Shown: positions 1 to 6,414 of the stretch, in pieces
Numbering within the stretch: position 1 is the stretch's first letter
Layout of the letters: every line of letters starts with the position of its first letter
NCBI GenBank assembly: GCA_964445255.1
Contig: CAYUKM010000090.1
Coordinates: forward strand, 1-12,011
DNA length: 12,011 nt
DNA from: SHLQ01 sp964445255
GTDB taxonomy: Bacteria; Actinomycetota; Acidimicrobiia; Acidimicrobiales; SHLQ01
Direction of reading: 5' to 3'
Translations under genes and position numbers: made by a program
The notes under the pieces: generated by a model
Database searches by the model: none
Seen by the model: only the letters and a program-made list of their open reading frames with translations
What the model was told of the DNA's origin: nothing

Positions 1-30
1 AATAACTACCTACACCTCACAAATTGCGCC

Positions 31-36
31 TAGTGT
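31..36 (+). promoter_or_regulatory. putative -10 box of the two-component operon
   Basis: TAGTGT fits the actinobacterial TANNNT -10 pattern and would place the transcription start near position 43-44, giving a leader of about 24 nt before the GTG at 68. The same hexamer occurs in front of the gene starting at 11026. I see no convincing -35 element in the few bases available to the left. The assignment is inference from motif and spacing. Confidence 0.4.
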
Positions 37-55
37 GCAGAGGTAGCTCTGCACA
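34..55. promoter_or_regulatory. perfect 9-bp inverted repeat upstream of the response regulator
   Basis: The arms TGTGCAGAG (34-42) and CTCTGCACA (47-55) are perfectly complementary around a 4-nt centre (GTAG). The right arm abuts the ribosome binding site AGGAGG (55-60), sharing one base with it, and the left arm overlaps the putative -10 box at 31-36. It could be an operator for a dimeric repressor or for autoregulation. If transcription starts further upstream, it could be an RNA hairpin that limits access to the ribosome binding site. There is no following T-run, so a terminator is unlikely. Confidence 0.6.
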
Positions 56-60
56 GGAGG
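55..60 (+). promoter_or_regulatory. ribosome binding site AGGAGG for the response regulator
   Basis: A full AGGAGG lies 7 nt before the GTG at 68. It decides that start over the ATG at 63, which is in another frame and would not give the receiver domain. Such a strong site contrasts with several genes in this window that have none. Confidence 0.8.
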
Positions 61-67
61 ACATGCC

Positions 68-748
68 GTGGGAACTCGTATTCTCACCGTCGAGGATGAC
101 GAACGTATCCGCACAGCCGTGCGGATGGCGTTAGAAGATGAAGGCTGGGAAGTAGCCGAGTCTGACAACGGCGAAGACGCCTTGCTGACCTTCGGCCAAC
201 AGCCAACCGACGTGGTCCTCATCGACATCATGTTGCCCGGTATCGACGGCTTCGATGTTTGCCGCTCGATACGACGGGTGTCTGATGTCCCAATCGTCAT
301 GGTCACCGCTCGCGCAGACACCCATGACGTTGTTGCGGGCCTAGAGGCCGGAGCTGACGATTATTTGACCAAGCCCTTCGCCCCCAAGGAACTGTCAGCC
401 CGCATCCGAGCGCTGCTGCGCCGTAGCCGCACCAGCGACACCCCCGCTGGCGATATGATCTTTGGCGAGCTCGAGGTCATTCCCGATCAAGGTGTCGTGC
501 GCCGTGCGGGCGAAGAAGTGCACTTGACTAAGACCGAGTTCCGGTTGTTGGTCGAGCTCGCCTCAGCACCGGGGAAGGTTTTCTCCCGAGAGTCGCTGCT
601 CGAGAAGGTCTGGGGTTATGGCTACTTCGGTGACGGACGGCTTGTCGATGTCCACATTCGCCGTCTCCGCACCAAGATCGAAGCCGATCCCGCCGACCCG
701 CAATACGTTGTGACGGTCCGAGGCCTCGGCTACAAACTGCAAGCCTGA
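68..748 (+). CDS. mtrA: MtrA-like OmpR/PhoB-family response regulator
   Basis: This is a DNA-binding response regulator of 226 residues, a normal length for the OmpR/PhoB family, acting in the cytoplasm as target of the adjacent kinase. The receiver domain (about 4-118) shows the acidic pair D10-D11, phospho-acceptor D53 in a VLIDIMLPG context, T80 and K102 in the KPF motif. The C-terminal winged helix (about 130-226) contains the LLEKVWGYGYFGD, VDVHIRRLRTKIE and TVRGLGYK segments, very close to those of mycobacterial MtrA as I remember it. The start is GTG, fixed by AGGAGG at 55-60. The kinase starts 9 nt after the stop and an LpqB-like lipoprotein follows, an order typical of mtrA-mtrB-lpqB. 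In mycobacteria this system controls cell division and wall genes; the same role here is inference. The family is certain, the orthology likely. Confidence 0.88.
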   Translation: MGTRILTVEDDERIRTAVRMALEDEGWEVAESDNGEDALLTFGQQPTDVVLIDIMLPGIDGFDVCRSIRRVSDVPIVMVTARADTHDVVAGLEAGADDYLTKPFAPKELSARIRALLRRSRTSDTPAGDMIFGELEVIPDQGVVRRAGEEVHLTKTEFRLLVELASAPGKVFSRESLLEKVWGYGYFGDGRLVDVHIRRLRTKIEADPADPQYVVTVRGLGYKLQA

Positions 749-757
749 CGGGAACAC

Positions 758-2182
758 GTGTCTCGATTCGGACTCGGGCTTCGATCCCGAATCACCGCTG
801 CATTCGCCCTTGGCGGGCTCCTAGTCGCTTTCCTCCTTGCGGCGATCACCCTGACGACCACCCGACAGGTGTTGCTCGCGGATCGTGAGGAGATCGCGCA
901 GGAACTTGCCTTCTCCAACGCGGCGCGGGTCCAACTGCAGCTCGGTGGCGACTTGGAGCCCGGTGCAGTTCAGGGCGTAGTCGACTCGTTGAGTACGGCG
1001 ACCGGGTCGCGGCCGCTGTTGATCATCGACAACGGAAACTTCTCCCGCGATGCGGCTGCGTTCAGCCTCGACGACGTACCGACCGACCTCCAGACATTGA
1101 CCTTCGAAGGAAACTCAGGTCGAATCCGCTCGATCGTCCAGGACGCGCCAGCCATCGTCTACGGCCTACCTATTCGAGGCTTCGAGGACGCTGGAGTCGA
1201 CGTGGTGTACTTCGAGGCACTTCCACTAACCGACGTTGAGGACACCTTGGAAACCCTGCAACTCGTGCTGTTGGGCGGCATTTTGATCGTGGCAGCGCTG
1301 GCCGCCTTGAGCGGACGATTCGCAGCGAACCGGGCGCTTGCCCCGTTGCGGGACGTCAGTGGTGCGGCCGAGGCGATCGCGGGCGGACGTCTCGATACCC
1401 GCCTCGACCCCGAAGGCGATGAAGACCTCGAGAGTCTGGTCGCTTCCTTCAATGAGATGGCTGGCGGACTCCAGGAACGAATCGAGCGCGACGCCCGCTT
1501 CGCTTCCGAGGTGAGCCACGAGCTTCGGTCACCGCTCATGACTTTGACGGCATCGGTCGAGGTGCTTGAGAACACTCGCGACGACCTCCCCGACCGGGCG
1601 CGGACCGCGCTCGATCTACTCTCCAGCGACATCACTCGCTTTCGGACCCTCGTCGAGGACCTCCTTGAGATCAGCCGGTTCGATGTCGGCTCCATCGAGT
1701 TGCAAGCCGACCCCATGTTGTTCGCGGACTTCGTCCGAAATGCTGTCCCGATAGCGACGACCAAAGACGTTCCAATCGAAGTTCATCCCAACGCCGAAGA
1801 GGCGGTCATCCTCGCCGAGAAACGGCGTCTGGCTCGCGTCGTGGCCAACCTGATCGACAACGCCCGCAAGTACGGTGGCGGTGCTACCCGAGTGGAGGTC
1901 TTCACGACACTGCACTCGGTGCAGATGGCTGTCGAGGACGGTGGCCCTGGTGTGCCTCTGGATGAACGGTTCGTGATCTTCGACCGATTCAGTCGTGGTG
2001 GAGCGGGTGGACGACGTGGTTACGACACGGGAGTCGGGCTTGGGCTCTCGTTGGTAGCCGAGCATGTGAACCTGCACAACGGTCGCGTCTGGGTAGAGGA
2101 CCGGCCCGACGGCGAGACCGGCGCACGTTTCGTCGTGGAACTCCCATTACTCCCCGAGTCTGCCGATGAGGACTACATGTGA
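758..2182 (+). CDS. mtrB: MtrB-like sensor histidine kinase
   Basis: This is a membrane-bound histidine kinase of 474 residues, the presumed partner of the preceding regulator. The order is a first transmembrane helix (about 12-34), an extracytoplasmic sensor region (about 35-166), a second helix (about 168-188) and a HAMP linker (about 189-242). The HisKA domain follows with phospho-acceptor H254 in SHELRSP, then the HATPase_c domain with N box (NLIDNARKYG, 364-373), G1 (DGGPG, 394-398), F box (FDRF, 408-411) and G2 (GVGLGL, 425-430). All residues needed for activity are present. The GTG start at 758 is 9 nt after the regulator's stop, so they are probably co-transcribed. The LVEDLLEISRFD segment and overall plan resemble MtrB. 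The sensor region has no recognisable ligand motif, so the stimulus is unknown. Confidence 0.87.
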   Translation: MSRFGLGLRSRITAAFALGGLLVAFLLAAITLTTTRQVLLADREEIAQELAFSNAARVQLQLGGDLEPGAVQGVVDSLSTATGSRPLLIIDNGNFSRDAAAFSLDDVPTDLQTLTFEGNSGRIRSIVQDAPAIVYGLPIRGFEDAGVDVVYFEALPLTDVEDTLETLQLVLLGGILIVAALAALSGRFAANRALAPLRDVSGAAEAIAGGRLDTRLDPEGDEDLESLVASFNEMAGGLQERIERDARFASEVSHELRSPLMTLTASVEVLENTRDDLPDRARTALDLLSSDITRFRTLVEDLLEISRFDVGSIELQADPMLFADFVRNAVPIATTKDVPIEVHPNAEEAVILAEKRRLARVVANLIDNARKYGGGATRVEVFTTLHSVQMAVEDGGPGVPLDERFVIFDRFSRGGAGGRRGYDTGVGLGLSLVAEHVNLHNGRVWVEDRPDGETGARFVVELPLLPESADEDYM

Positions 2183-2826
2183 TGTTTCGTAGGCTCCTCA
2201 TCATCCTGGTGGCAGTCGCTGTCGGCATTTCGGCGTGCGGTATCCCCGTCGACAGTGAACCCGAGATCATTAGCAACGACCAACTGCCAGCCGCCCTACA
2301 ACCCGGCTCTTCGACCACCACTACCCTGCCGATTCAGCTCAACACCGAACAAGTGACGATTTTCCTCGTGGATCCTGGCGACGGTGAACCGCAGCTGCGG
2401 CCAGTCCCTCGTGAGGTTCCGGTAGTCGAGTCCGGGGCTGACCTCGAGTTCTCTGTTCTCGAGCAATTACTGCTCGGTCCAACCCAGGAAGAACAGCTCG
2501 AGGAAAACCTAACCTCGCTCGTAGTACCCACTGGCGACGAGCCGGTCGCCATCTTGGCCCTCGACCGAGCTGTTGAAGGTCAACTGACCGTCGTGCTCTC
2601 TGAAACCCCCGCGATCGAAGGTGAGGACCGCACGGTTGCGTTCGCACAGATGGTCTTCACCTTGACCGAAATGGAAGGGGTCGAGACAGTCCGCTTCTTG
2701 GTCAGAACCGACGATGGCGTTGATGCCGACGTTGACGTCTCGACCGATACCGACGAGGGCGTTGTCACCCGGCCGGTGAGCCGCGACGACTACACATCGT
2801 TGCGCCCGCTCAGGTTCACGAACTAA
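2179..2826 (+). CDS. small LpqB-like GerMN-domain lipoprotein
   Basis: This is a 215-residue predicted lipoprotein. A basic start (FRR), a hydrophobic stretch (6-19) and the lipobox ISAC with acceptor C20 mark a type II signal peptide. Then come a Ser/Thr-rich linker (44-50) and a GerMN-type domain (about 57-180) recognisable by LEQLLLGPTQEEQLEENL and the following TSLVVPTGD. The GTG at 2179 overlaps the kinase stop codon; ATG at 2182 is an equally good start, two codes differing by one residue. Position after MtrA/MtrB-like genes and the CGIP mature N-terminus point to LpqB, which in mycobacteria binds the MtrB sensor domain. LpqB is usually well over 500 residues with a beta-propeller-like C-terminal part that is absent here, and the stop codon is clean. 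An accessory role in kinase sensing is inference. Confidence 0.78.
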   Translation: MMFRRLLIILVAVAVGISACGIPVDSEPEIISNDQLPAALQPGSSTTTTLPIQLNTEQVTIFLVDPGDGEPQLRPVPREVPVVESGADLEFSVLEQLLLGPTQEEQLEENLTSLVVPTGDEPVAILALDRAVEGQLTVVLSETPAIEGEDRTVAFAQMVFTLTEMEGVETVRFLVRTDDGVDADVDVSTDTDEGVVTRPVSRDDYTSLRPLRFTN

Positions 2827-2830
2827 CGAA

Positions 2831-2856
2831 CTGCCTACCTACGCTGCCTATCTACC
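2831..2856. repeat. 13-bp tandem direct repeat at a convergent gene junction
   Basis: Two adjacent 13-bp units, CTGCCTACCTACG (2831-2843) and CTGCCTATCTACC (2844-2856), match at 11 of 13 positions. They fill the 21-nt gap between the lipoprotein gene and the convergent phosphofructokinase gene and include the latter's last codons and stop. No hairpin or T-run accompanies them, so I cannot assign a terminator here. It may simply be a local duplication. Confidence 0.5.
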
Positions 2857-3882
2857 CCATGCAAAGAACGTCGAGGCAACGTCATAGAGATCCTCGTTGA
2901 CGTACTTCAGGCCAGCGACCGCGTCAGCGATGCGAACACGCTTCATGGTGCCTGACTGGTAGGCGATCATCGCTCCAAAGTCACCCTCGTCCGCGGCCTT
3001 GGCCGCCTCCACACCAAACCAGGTGGCGAGCACTCGATCGAATGCCGACGGTTCACCGCCGCGCTGAACGTAGCCCAGGACGGTTGTGCGGGTCTCAAAG
3101 CCGGTCCTCTTGGCGATCGCATCAGCAACGAGTTCGCCGATACCGCCGAGCTTGACGTGACCGAACTCGTCGAAGGTGTCCTCGGGGACATCGAGCGAAC
3201 CCGGTTGCGGTTTGGCGCCTTCGGCCACGACCACGATCGATGCGTACTTGCCGCTCTCGTGACGTCGCCGAATCGAATCGCACACCTCACCGATGTCGAA
3301 TGGCTTCTCAGGAATCAGTGTCACGGTTGCGCCACCAGCGAGTCCTGCCCAGGTTGCGATGTGGCCGACGTGGCGGCCCATAACCTCAACGACCATCACG
3401 CGGTCATGACTCTCTGCAGTCGTGTGTAGGCGGCCAATCGCTTCGGTAGCGATATCGACCGCGGTCGCAAACCCGAAAGTGAACTCGGTCAAGCCGATGT
3501 CGTTGTCGATCGTCTTGGGCACCCCGACCACCGGAAAGCCGAGCTTGTGCATTTCGTTGGTGCACGACAGCGTGCCTTCGCCGCCGATCGAGATCAGCGC
3601 ATCGACGCCCTCGGCATCGAAGGTTGCACGGCACAGATCTCGGCCATCGTCCTGCATAAACGGGTTGATGCGGGTGGTTCCGAGCACGGTTCCACCTCTG
3701 GTGAGCAATCCCTTGCAGGACTCCACATCGAGCGGCATCGTGTCGTTTTCCATCACGCCGCGCCAACCGTCTCTGAACCCGATTACCTCGTGTCCATCCG
3801 TTGTGGCTTGGCGAACAACACCGCGAATTACGGCGTTGAGCCCTGGAGCATCTCCGCCGCCGGTCAGCACTGCAATTTTCAC
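2848..3882 (-). CDS. pfkA: 6-phosphofructokinase (group III type, probably ATP-dependent)
   Basis: This 344-residue enzyme phosphorylates fructose 6-phosphate to fructose 1,6-bisphosphate in the cytoplasm. It carries GGGDAPGLN (8-16, phosphate donor site), GTTRINP (68-74), GGEGT (100-104), the catalytic PKTIDND segment (122-128), MGRHVGHIA and the sugar-phosphate binding VQRGG near the C-terminus. Within the group III actinobacterial enzymes, the donor is read from two positions: Gly in GGEGT (where PPi enzymes have Asp) favours ATP, while Lys of PKTIDND occurs in both PPi enzymes and some Streptomyces ATP enzymes. ATP is therefore the better guess, not a certainty. I chose the GTG at 3880-3882 because similarity begins at VKIAVLTGGGD and a TANNNT box lies exactly 7 nt upstream; an in-frame extension up to 3942 looks unconserved. 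It is divergent from the glycerol kinase gene. Confidence 0.9.
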   Translation of the reverse strand: MKIAVLTGGGDAPGLNAVIRGVVRQATTDGHEVIGFRDGWRGVMENDTMPLDVESCKGLLTRGGTVLGTTRINPFMQDDGRDLCRATFDAEGVDALISIGGEGTLSCTNEMHKLGFPVVGVPKTIDNDIGLTEFTFGFATAVDIATEAIGRLHTTAESHDRVMVVEVMGRHVGHIATWAGLAGGATVTLIPEKPFDIGEVCDSIRRRHESGKYASIVVVAEGAKPQPGSLDVPEDTFDEFGHVKLGGIGELVADAIAKRTGFETRTTVLGYVQRGGEPSAFDRVLATWFGVEAAKAADEGDFGAMIAYQSGTMKRVRIADAVAGLKYVNEDLYDVASTFFAWGR

Positions 3883-3889
3883 AATTCCA

Positions 3890-3895
3890 AGTCTA
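3890..3895 (-). promoter_or_regulatory. leaderless -10 box TAGACT of the phosphofructokinase gene
   Basis: On the minus strand TAGACT is followed by 7 nt (TGGAATT) and then the GTG start at 3882. This is the TANNNT-N7-start layout of leaderless transcripts known from Actinobacteria and Deinococcus. No Shine-Dalgarno sequence precedes the GTG. A -35 element is not evident. It supports the shorter start chosen for the enzyme. Confidence 0.55.
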
Positions 3896-3953
3896 GAGAG
3901 CGCCGTTGCTGAACCATCTTCAAATCGCAACACATATGGCACAGTTCACCAAT

Positions 3954-3966
3954 CACACTTATTGTG
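3954..3966. promoter_or_regulatory. short palindrome CACA-N5-TGTG over the glycerol kinase -10 box
   Basis: CACACTTATTGTG has 4-bp complementary arms around 5 nt and completely covers the proposed -10 box at 3960-3965. A protein bound here would block the promoter, so it is a candidate operator. The arms are short enough to arise by chance and no regulator gene is adjacent. Confidence 0.3.
3960..3965 (+). promoter_or_regulatory. leaderless -10 box TATTGT of the glycerol kinase gene
   Basis: TATTGT fits TANNNT and is followed by 7 nt (GCTGACC) before the ATG at 3973. There is no Shine-Dalgarno sequence upstream of that ATG. Together with the mirrored box for the phosphofructokinase it gives two divergent leaderless promoters about 65 nt apart. 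No clear -35 hexamer is visible. Confidence 0.55.
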
Positions 3967-3972
3967 CTGACC

Positions 3973-5445
3973 ATGGCAGTTGTCGTCGCGATAGACGCAG
4001 GCACAACCGGGGTTCGCTCCATAGCGTTCAGCGAGTCGGGGACGATCGTCTCCTCTTCATACCGAGAGTTCCCGCAGTACTTCCCGGAGCCTGGCTGGGT
4101 CGAGCACGACGCGCTGGAGATCTGGGACGCCGTGCAAACAACATTGGGTGAAGCGATCGCTGCGATCGATGAACCTGTTGCCACCATCGGCATTACCGAC
4201 CAGCGAGAGACGGTGGTCGTGTGGGACCGAACTACCGGGCAGCCGCTATACCGGGCCTTGGTATGGCAGGACCGTCGCACGGCCGATCGATGCAATGAAC
4301 TAGTCGAGCAGGGCCATCTCGATCGGGTGCGCTCCACCACGGGGCTCGTGCTCGATCCGTACTTCTCGGCAAGCAAACTCGAATGGCTGATCAAGGGCGG
4401 CCATATCGCCGTCGATAACAACACCGCGTTTGGCACCGTCGACAGCTGGCTGATGTCGAAGCTGACCGGAGGCGATGCCCACCTCACTGACACCACGAAC
4501 GCGAGCCGAACACTCCTGTTCGACATCGACGCCATGACATGGTCCGATGAGATGCTCGACATCTTCGATGTCCCGGCCTCGGTGCTGCCCGAGGTGCGAC
4601 CGTCTTCGGGTCGCTTCGGCGTGACGGCAGACGATCTCCCAATCCCCGCTGGCATTCCCATATCGGGGGTGGCAGGCGATCAACAGGCCGCGCTATTCGG
4701 TCAGGGCTGTTTCGAGCCGGGTGCGGCCAAGAACACCTATGGGACCGGCTCCTTCATTCTGATGAACGTCGGATCGATGCTTCCCGACCCCGTCGATGGA
4801 TTGTTGACGACCGTTGGTTGGACCCTTGCCGACGGATCGACCACCTACGCCTTGGAGGGTGCGGTGTTCGTAACCGGTGCCGCCATTCAATGGCTGCGCG
4901 ATGGGCTCGAAATCATCGATGAGGCTGCCGAGATTGGCCCACTGGCCGCGTCGGTCGACAGTACCGATGACGTGTTCGTCGTCCCAGCCTTCGCAGGCCT
5001 TGGAAGTCCGTGGTGGGACGCGCACGCTCGAGGCACCATCGTCGGGCTTACCCGCGGTACCACACGAGCCCACATCGCCCGGGCGACAGTCGAATCGATG
5101 GCGTTGCAGAGCCGCGATGTCATCGATGCCATGGCGAGCGCGGGTGGAGTCCACGTCGAGAGCCTGCGAGTCGATGGCGGTGCATCGGTCATGGAACTTC
5201 TGCTGCAGATACAGGCCGACCAGATCGGCGTTCCGGTGCATCGATCAGCGATCACTGAAACCACGGCGTTGGGCGCCGCCTACCTTGCAGGTCTGGCGGA
5301 GGGTGTGTGGTCGAGCACCGACGATGTCACGGCCGCTTGGCGCGCGGATCTCACCGTCGAGCCGATTGCCGACAACGCCGAGAGTGCAAATGCGCTGCAC
5401 GCCCGATGGCTAGAAGCCGTCGAACGTAGCCGCGGCTGGGTGTGA
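3973..5445 (+). CDS. glpK: glycerol kinase (FGGY family)
   Basis: This 490-residue FGGY kinase phosphorylates glycerol to glycerol 3-phosphate, feeding glycolysis and lipid synthesis. Glycerol contacts match the E. coli enzyme: R78-E79 in ITDQRET, Y130 in LDPYFS, catalytic base D236 in GDQQAALFG and F261 in TYGTGSF. The ATP site includes D8-T12, GLTRG (358-362) and RVDGGAS (399-405). Two departures stand out. The N-terminal motif is DAGTTG where typical GlpK has DQGTTS, and the segment before IPISG (217-229) lacks the GGTR-type loop that binds fructose 1,6-bisphosphate in E. coli GlpK. The C-terminal IIA-Glc docking sequence is also not recognisable. ATG at 3973 is preferred over GTG at 3964 because of the leaderless box. 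The length and conservation along the whole chain make GlpK much likelier than another FGGY sugar kinase. Confidence 0.93.
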   Translation: MAVVVAIDAGTTGVRSIAFSESGTIVSSSYREFPQYFPEPGWVEHDALEIWDAVQTTLGEAIAAIDEPVATIGITDQRETVVVWDRTTGQPLYRALVWQDRRTADRCNELVEQGHLDRVRSTTGLVLDPYFSASKLEWLIKGGHIAVDNNTAFGTVDSWLMSKLTGGDAHLTDTTNASRTLLFDIDAMTWSDEMLDIFDVPASVLPEVRPSSGRFGVTADDLPIPAGIPISGVAGDQQAALFGQGCFEPGAAKNTYGTGSFILMNVGSMLPDPVDGLLTTVGWTLADGSTTYALEGAVFVTGAAIQWLRDGLEIIDEAAEIGPLAASVDSTDDVFVVPAFAGLGSPWWDAHARGTIVGLTRGTTRAHIARATVESMALQSRDVIDAMASAGGVHVESLRVDGGASVMELLLQIQADQIGVPVHRSAITETTALGAAYLAGLAEGVWSSTDDVTAAWRADLTVEPIADNAESANALHARWLEAVERSRGWV

Positions 5446-5459
5446 GGCCGCCCTACACC
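5439..5459. terminator. possible bidirectional hairpin between convergent genes
   Basis: GGTGT-G-AGG and CCT-ACACC can form an 8-bp stem with one bulged G and a CCGC loop, spanning both stop codons of the glycerol kinase and glucokinase genes, which are only 7 nt apart. There is no T-run on either side, so intrinsic termination is uncertain; it might only help protect 3' ends. Confidence 0.3.
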
Positions 5460-6394
5460 AGCTCGGTCGCGAGCAGCGCAGCGCCGATCGCCCCGGCATA
5501 GGAGCCAAGTTCGGCGAGCACGACAGGAACAGCCGGTCGATATGCCGCTCCCAAGATGCGCTCGGCCAGGCTTTGCTCGACGTGGTGTCGCAACGTCTCC
5601 CCCAAGTCGACTAGTCCGCCTCCGAGCACGAATACTTCGGGATCTAGCACGTAGACCAGGTCGGCCATCCCCACCGCAACATCATGGGAGAAGCGGCGGA
5701 TCAGTGCTTCGATCCCCGGCTCGCCTGCGTCGAGGAGTTCTTGAACGTGTTCACCTCGGACGTCTGCCACAGAGCCAGCGCGTTCAATGAGTGCGTCGAC
5801 ACGTCCCTCAGCTGCCCACTTCCGAGCCAAAATTCCGAGACCGTTGCCTGAGGCGTAGTACTCCCATGGACCACGCGCGCCGGTGATGTGTTCGGGACCA
5901 TCTCGCTGGACCGTCATGTGTCCGGCTTCGCCCGCGTATCCGTGGGCTCCGCGATGGAGCTTTCCATCCAGGACGAAACCGGTGCCGATTCCCGTTCCGA
6001 GCGCAACGAAGGCCATGTGGTCATATCCTCGCCCCGCACCGAGCTGCGCCTCAGCCCACGTCGCCGTAGTGGCATCGTTCTCTGCCACAACCGGAACCTG
6101 GAGCCGTTTCACCACATTGTCGACGAGCGGGTAGTTGTAGACGCCGGGAATGTTCGGTGCGTATCGGAAGACCCCCGATGAATCCATGAGGGCCGCCATC
6201 CCGAGGCCGACTGCGTGGACGGGTTCGCCGATATCCTCCACGAGTTGGTTGGTCACCTCAACGATGGTCTCGACGAGTACATCACCGTCGGGACGGGTTC
6301 GCGACCGTCGAATCGCGAGCGGCTCAGAAGCACCAGGGCGAAGTGCTACCCCGCGCACGTTCGTGCCTCCGACATCAAATCCAATAATCAACAT
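5453..6394 (-). CDS. ROK-family glucokinase lacking the zinc-site cysteines
   Basis: This 313-residue ROK kinase probably phosphorylates glucose with ATP in the cytoplasm. It shows the ATP-binding DVGGTNVRG (7-15), catalytic D107 in ENDAT, GTGIGTGF (133-140), and the sugar-binding GEAGHM with E156 and H159. ROK proteins normally carry a C-x-C-G-x-x-G-C zinc motif just after this; here the aligned residues are H169, T171 and P176, so all three cysteines are missing while RGPWEYYASG keeps the surrounding pattern. The enzyme core is intact, so this looks like a divergent functional lineage and not decay. There is no N-terminal helix-turn-helix, which argues against a ROK repressor. ATG at 6394 begins 20 nt after the stop of the coiled-coil gene, on the same strand; the 30 extra in-frame codons upstream overlap that gene and are unconserved. 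Another hexose such as mannose is possible as substrate. Confidence 0.85.
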   Translation of the reverse strand: MLIIGFDVGGTNVRGVALRPGASEPLAIRRSRTRPDGDVLVETIVEVTNQLVEDIGEPVHAVGLGMAALMDSSGVFRYAPNIPGVYNYPLVDNVVKRLQVPVVAENDATTATWAEAQLGAGRGYDHMAFVALGTGIGTGFVLDGKLHRGAHGYAGEAGHMTVQRDGPEHITGARGPWEYYASGNGLGILARKWAAEGRVDALIERAGSVADVRGEHVQELLDAGEPGIEALIRRFSHDVAVGMADLVYVLDPEVFVLGGGLVDLGETLRHHVEQSLAERILGAAYRPAVPVVLAELGSYAGAIGAALLATELV

Positions 6395-6414
6395 TGGTTG
6401 TAGGTTCGCGCAGG

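Noticed and set aside
34..55. Palindrome considered as an intrinsic terminator of an upstream gene
   Set aside because: No T-run follows; it runs directly into AGGAGG and the regulator's start.
1159..1764. 201-codon open frame on the minus strand
   Set aside because: It is antisense to the histidine kinase gene and very rich in Ser and Arg, as expected for a shadow frame.
3883..3942. N-terminal extension of the phosphofructokinase by 20 codons
   Set aside because: The family starts at the KIAVLTGGGD strand, and a TANNNT box 7 nt before the internal GTG supports the short form.
3422..3970. 182-codon open frame on the plus strand
   Set aside because: It is antisense to the phosphofructokinase gene; low-complexity Ser/Pro-rich product with no family resemblance.
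3879..4661. 260-codon open frame on the minus strand
   Set aside because: It is antisense to the glycerol kinase gene, Ser/Arg/Thr-rich and without any known motif, and would cross the divergent promoter region.
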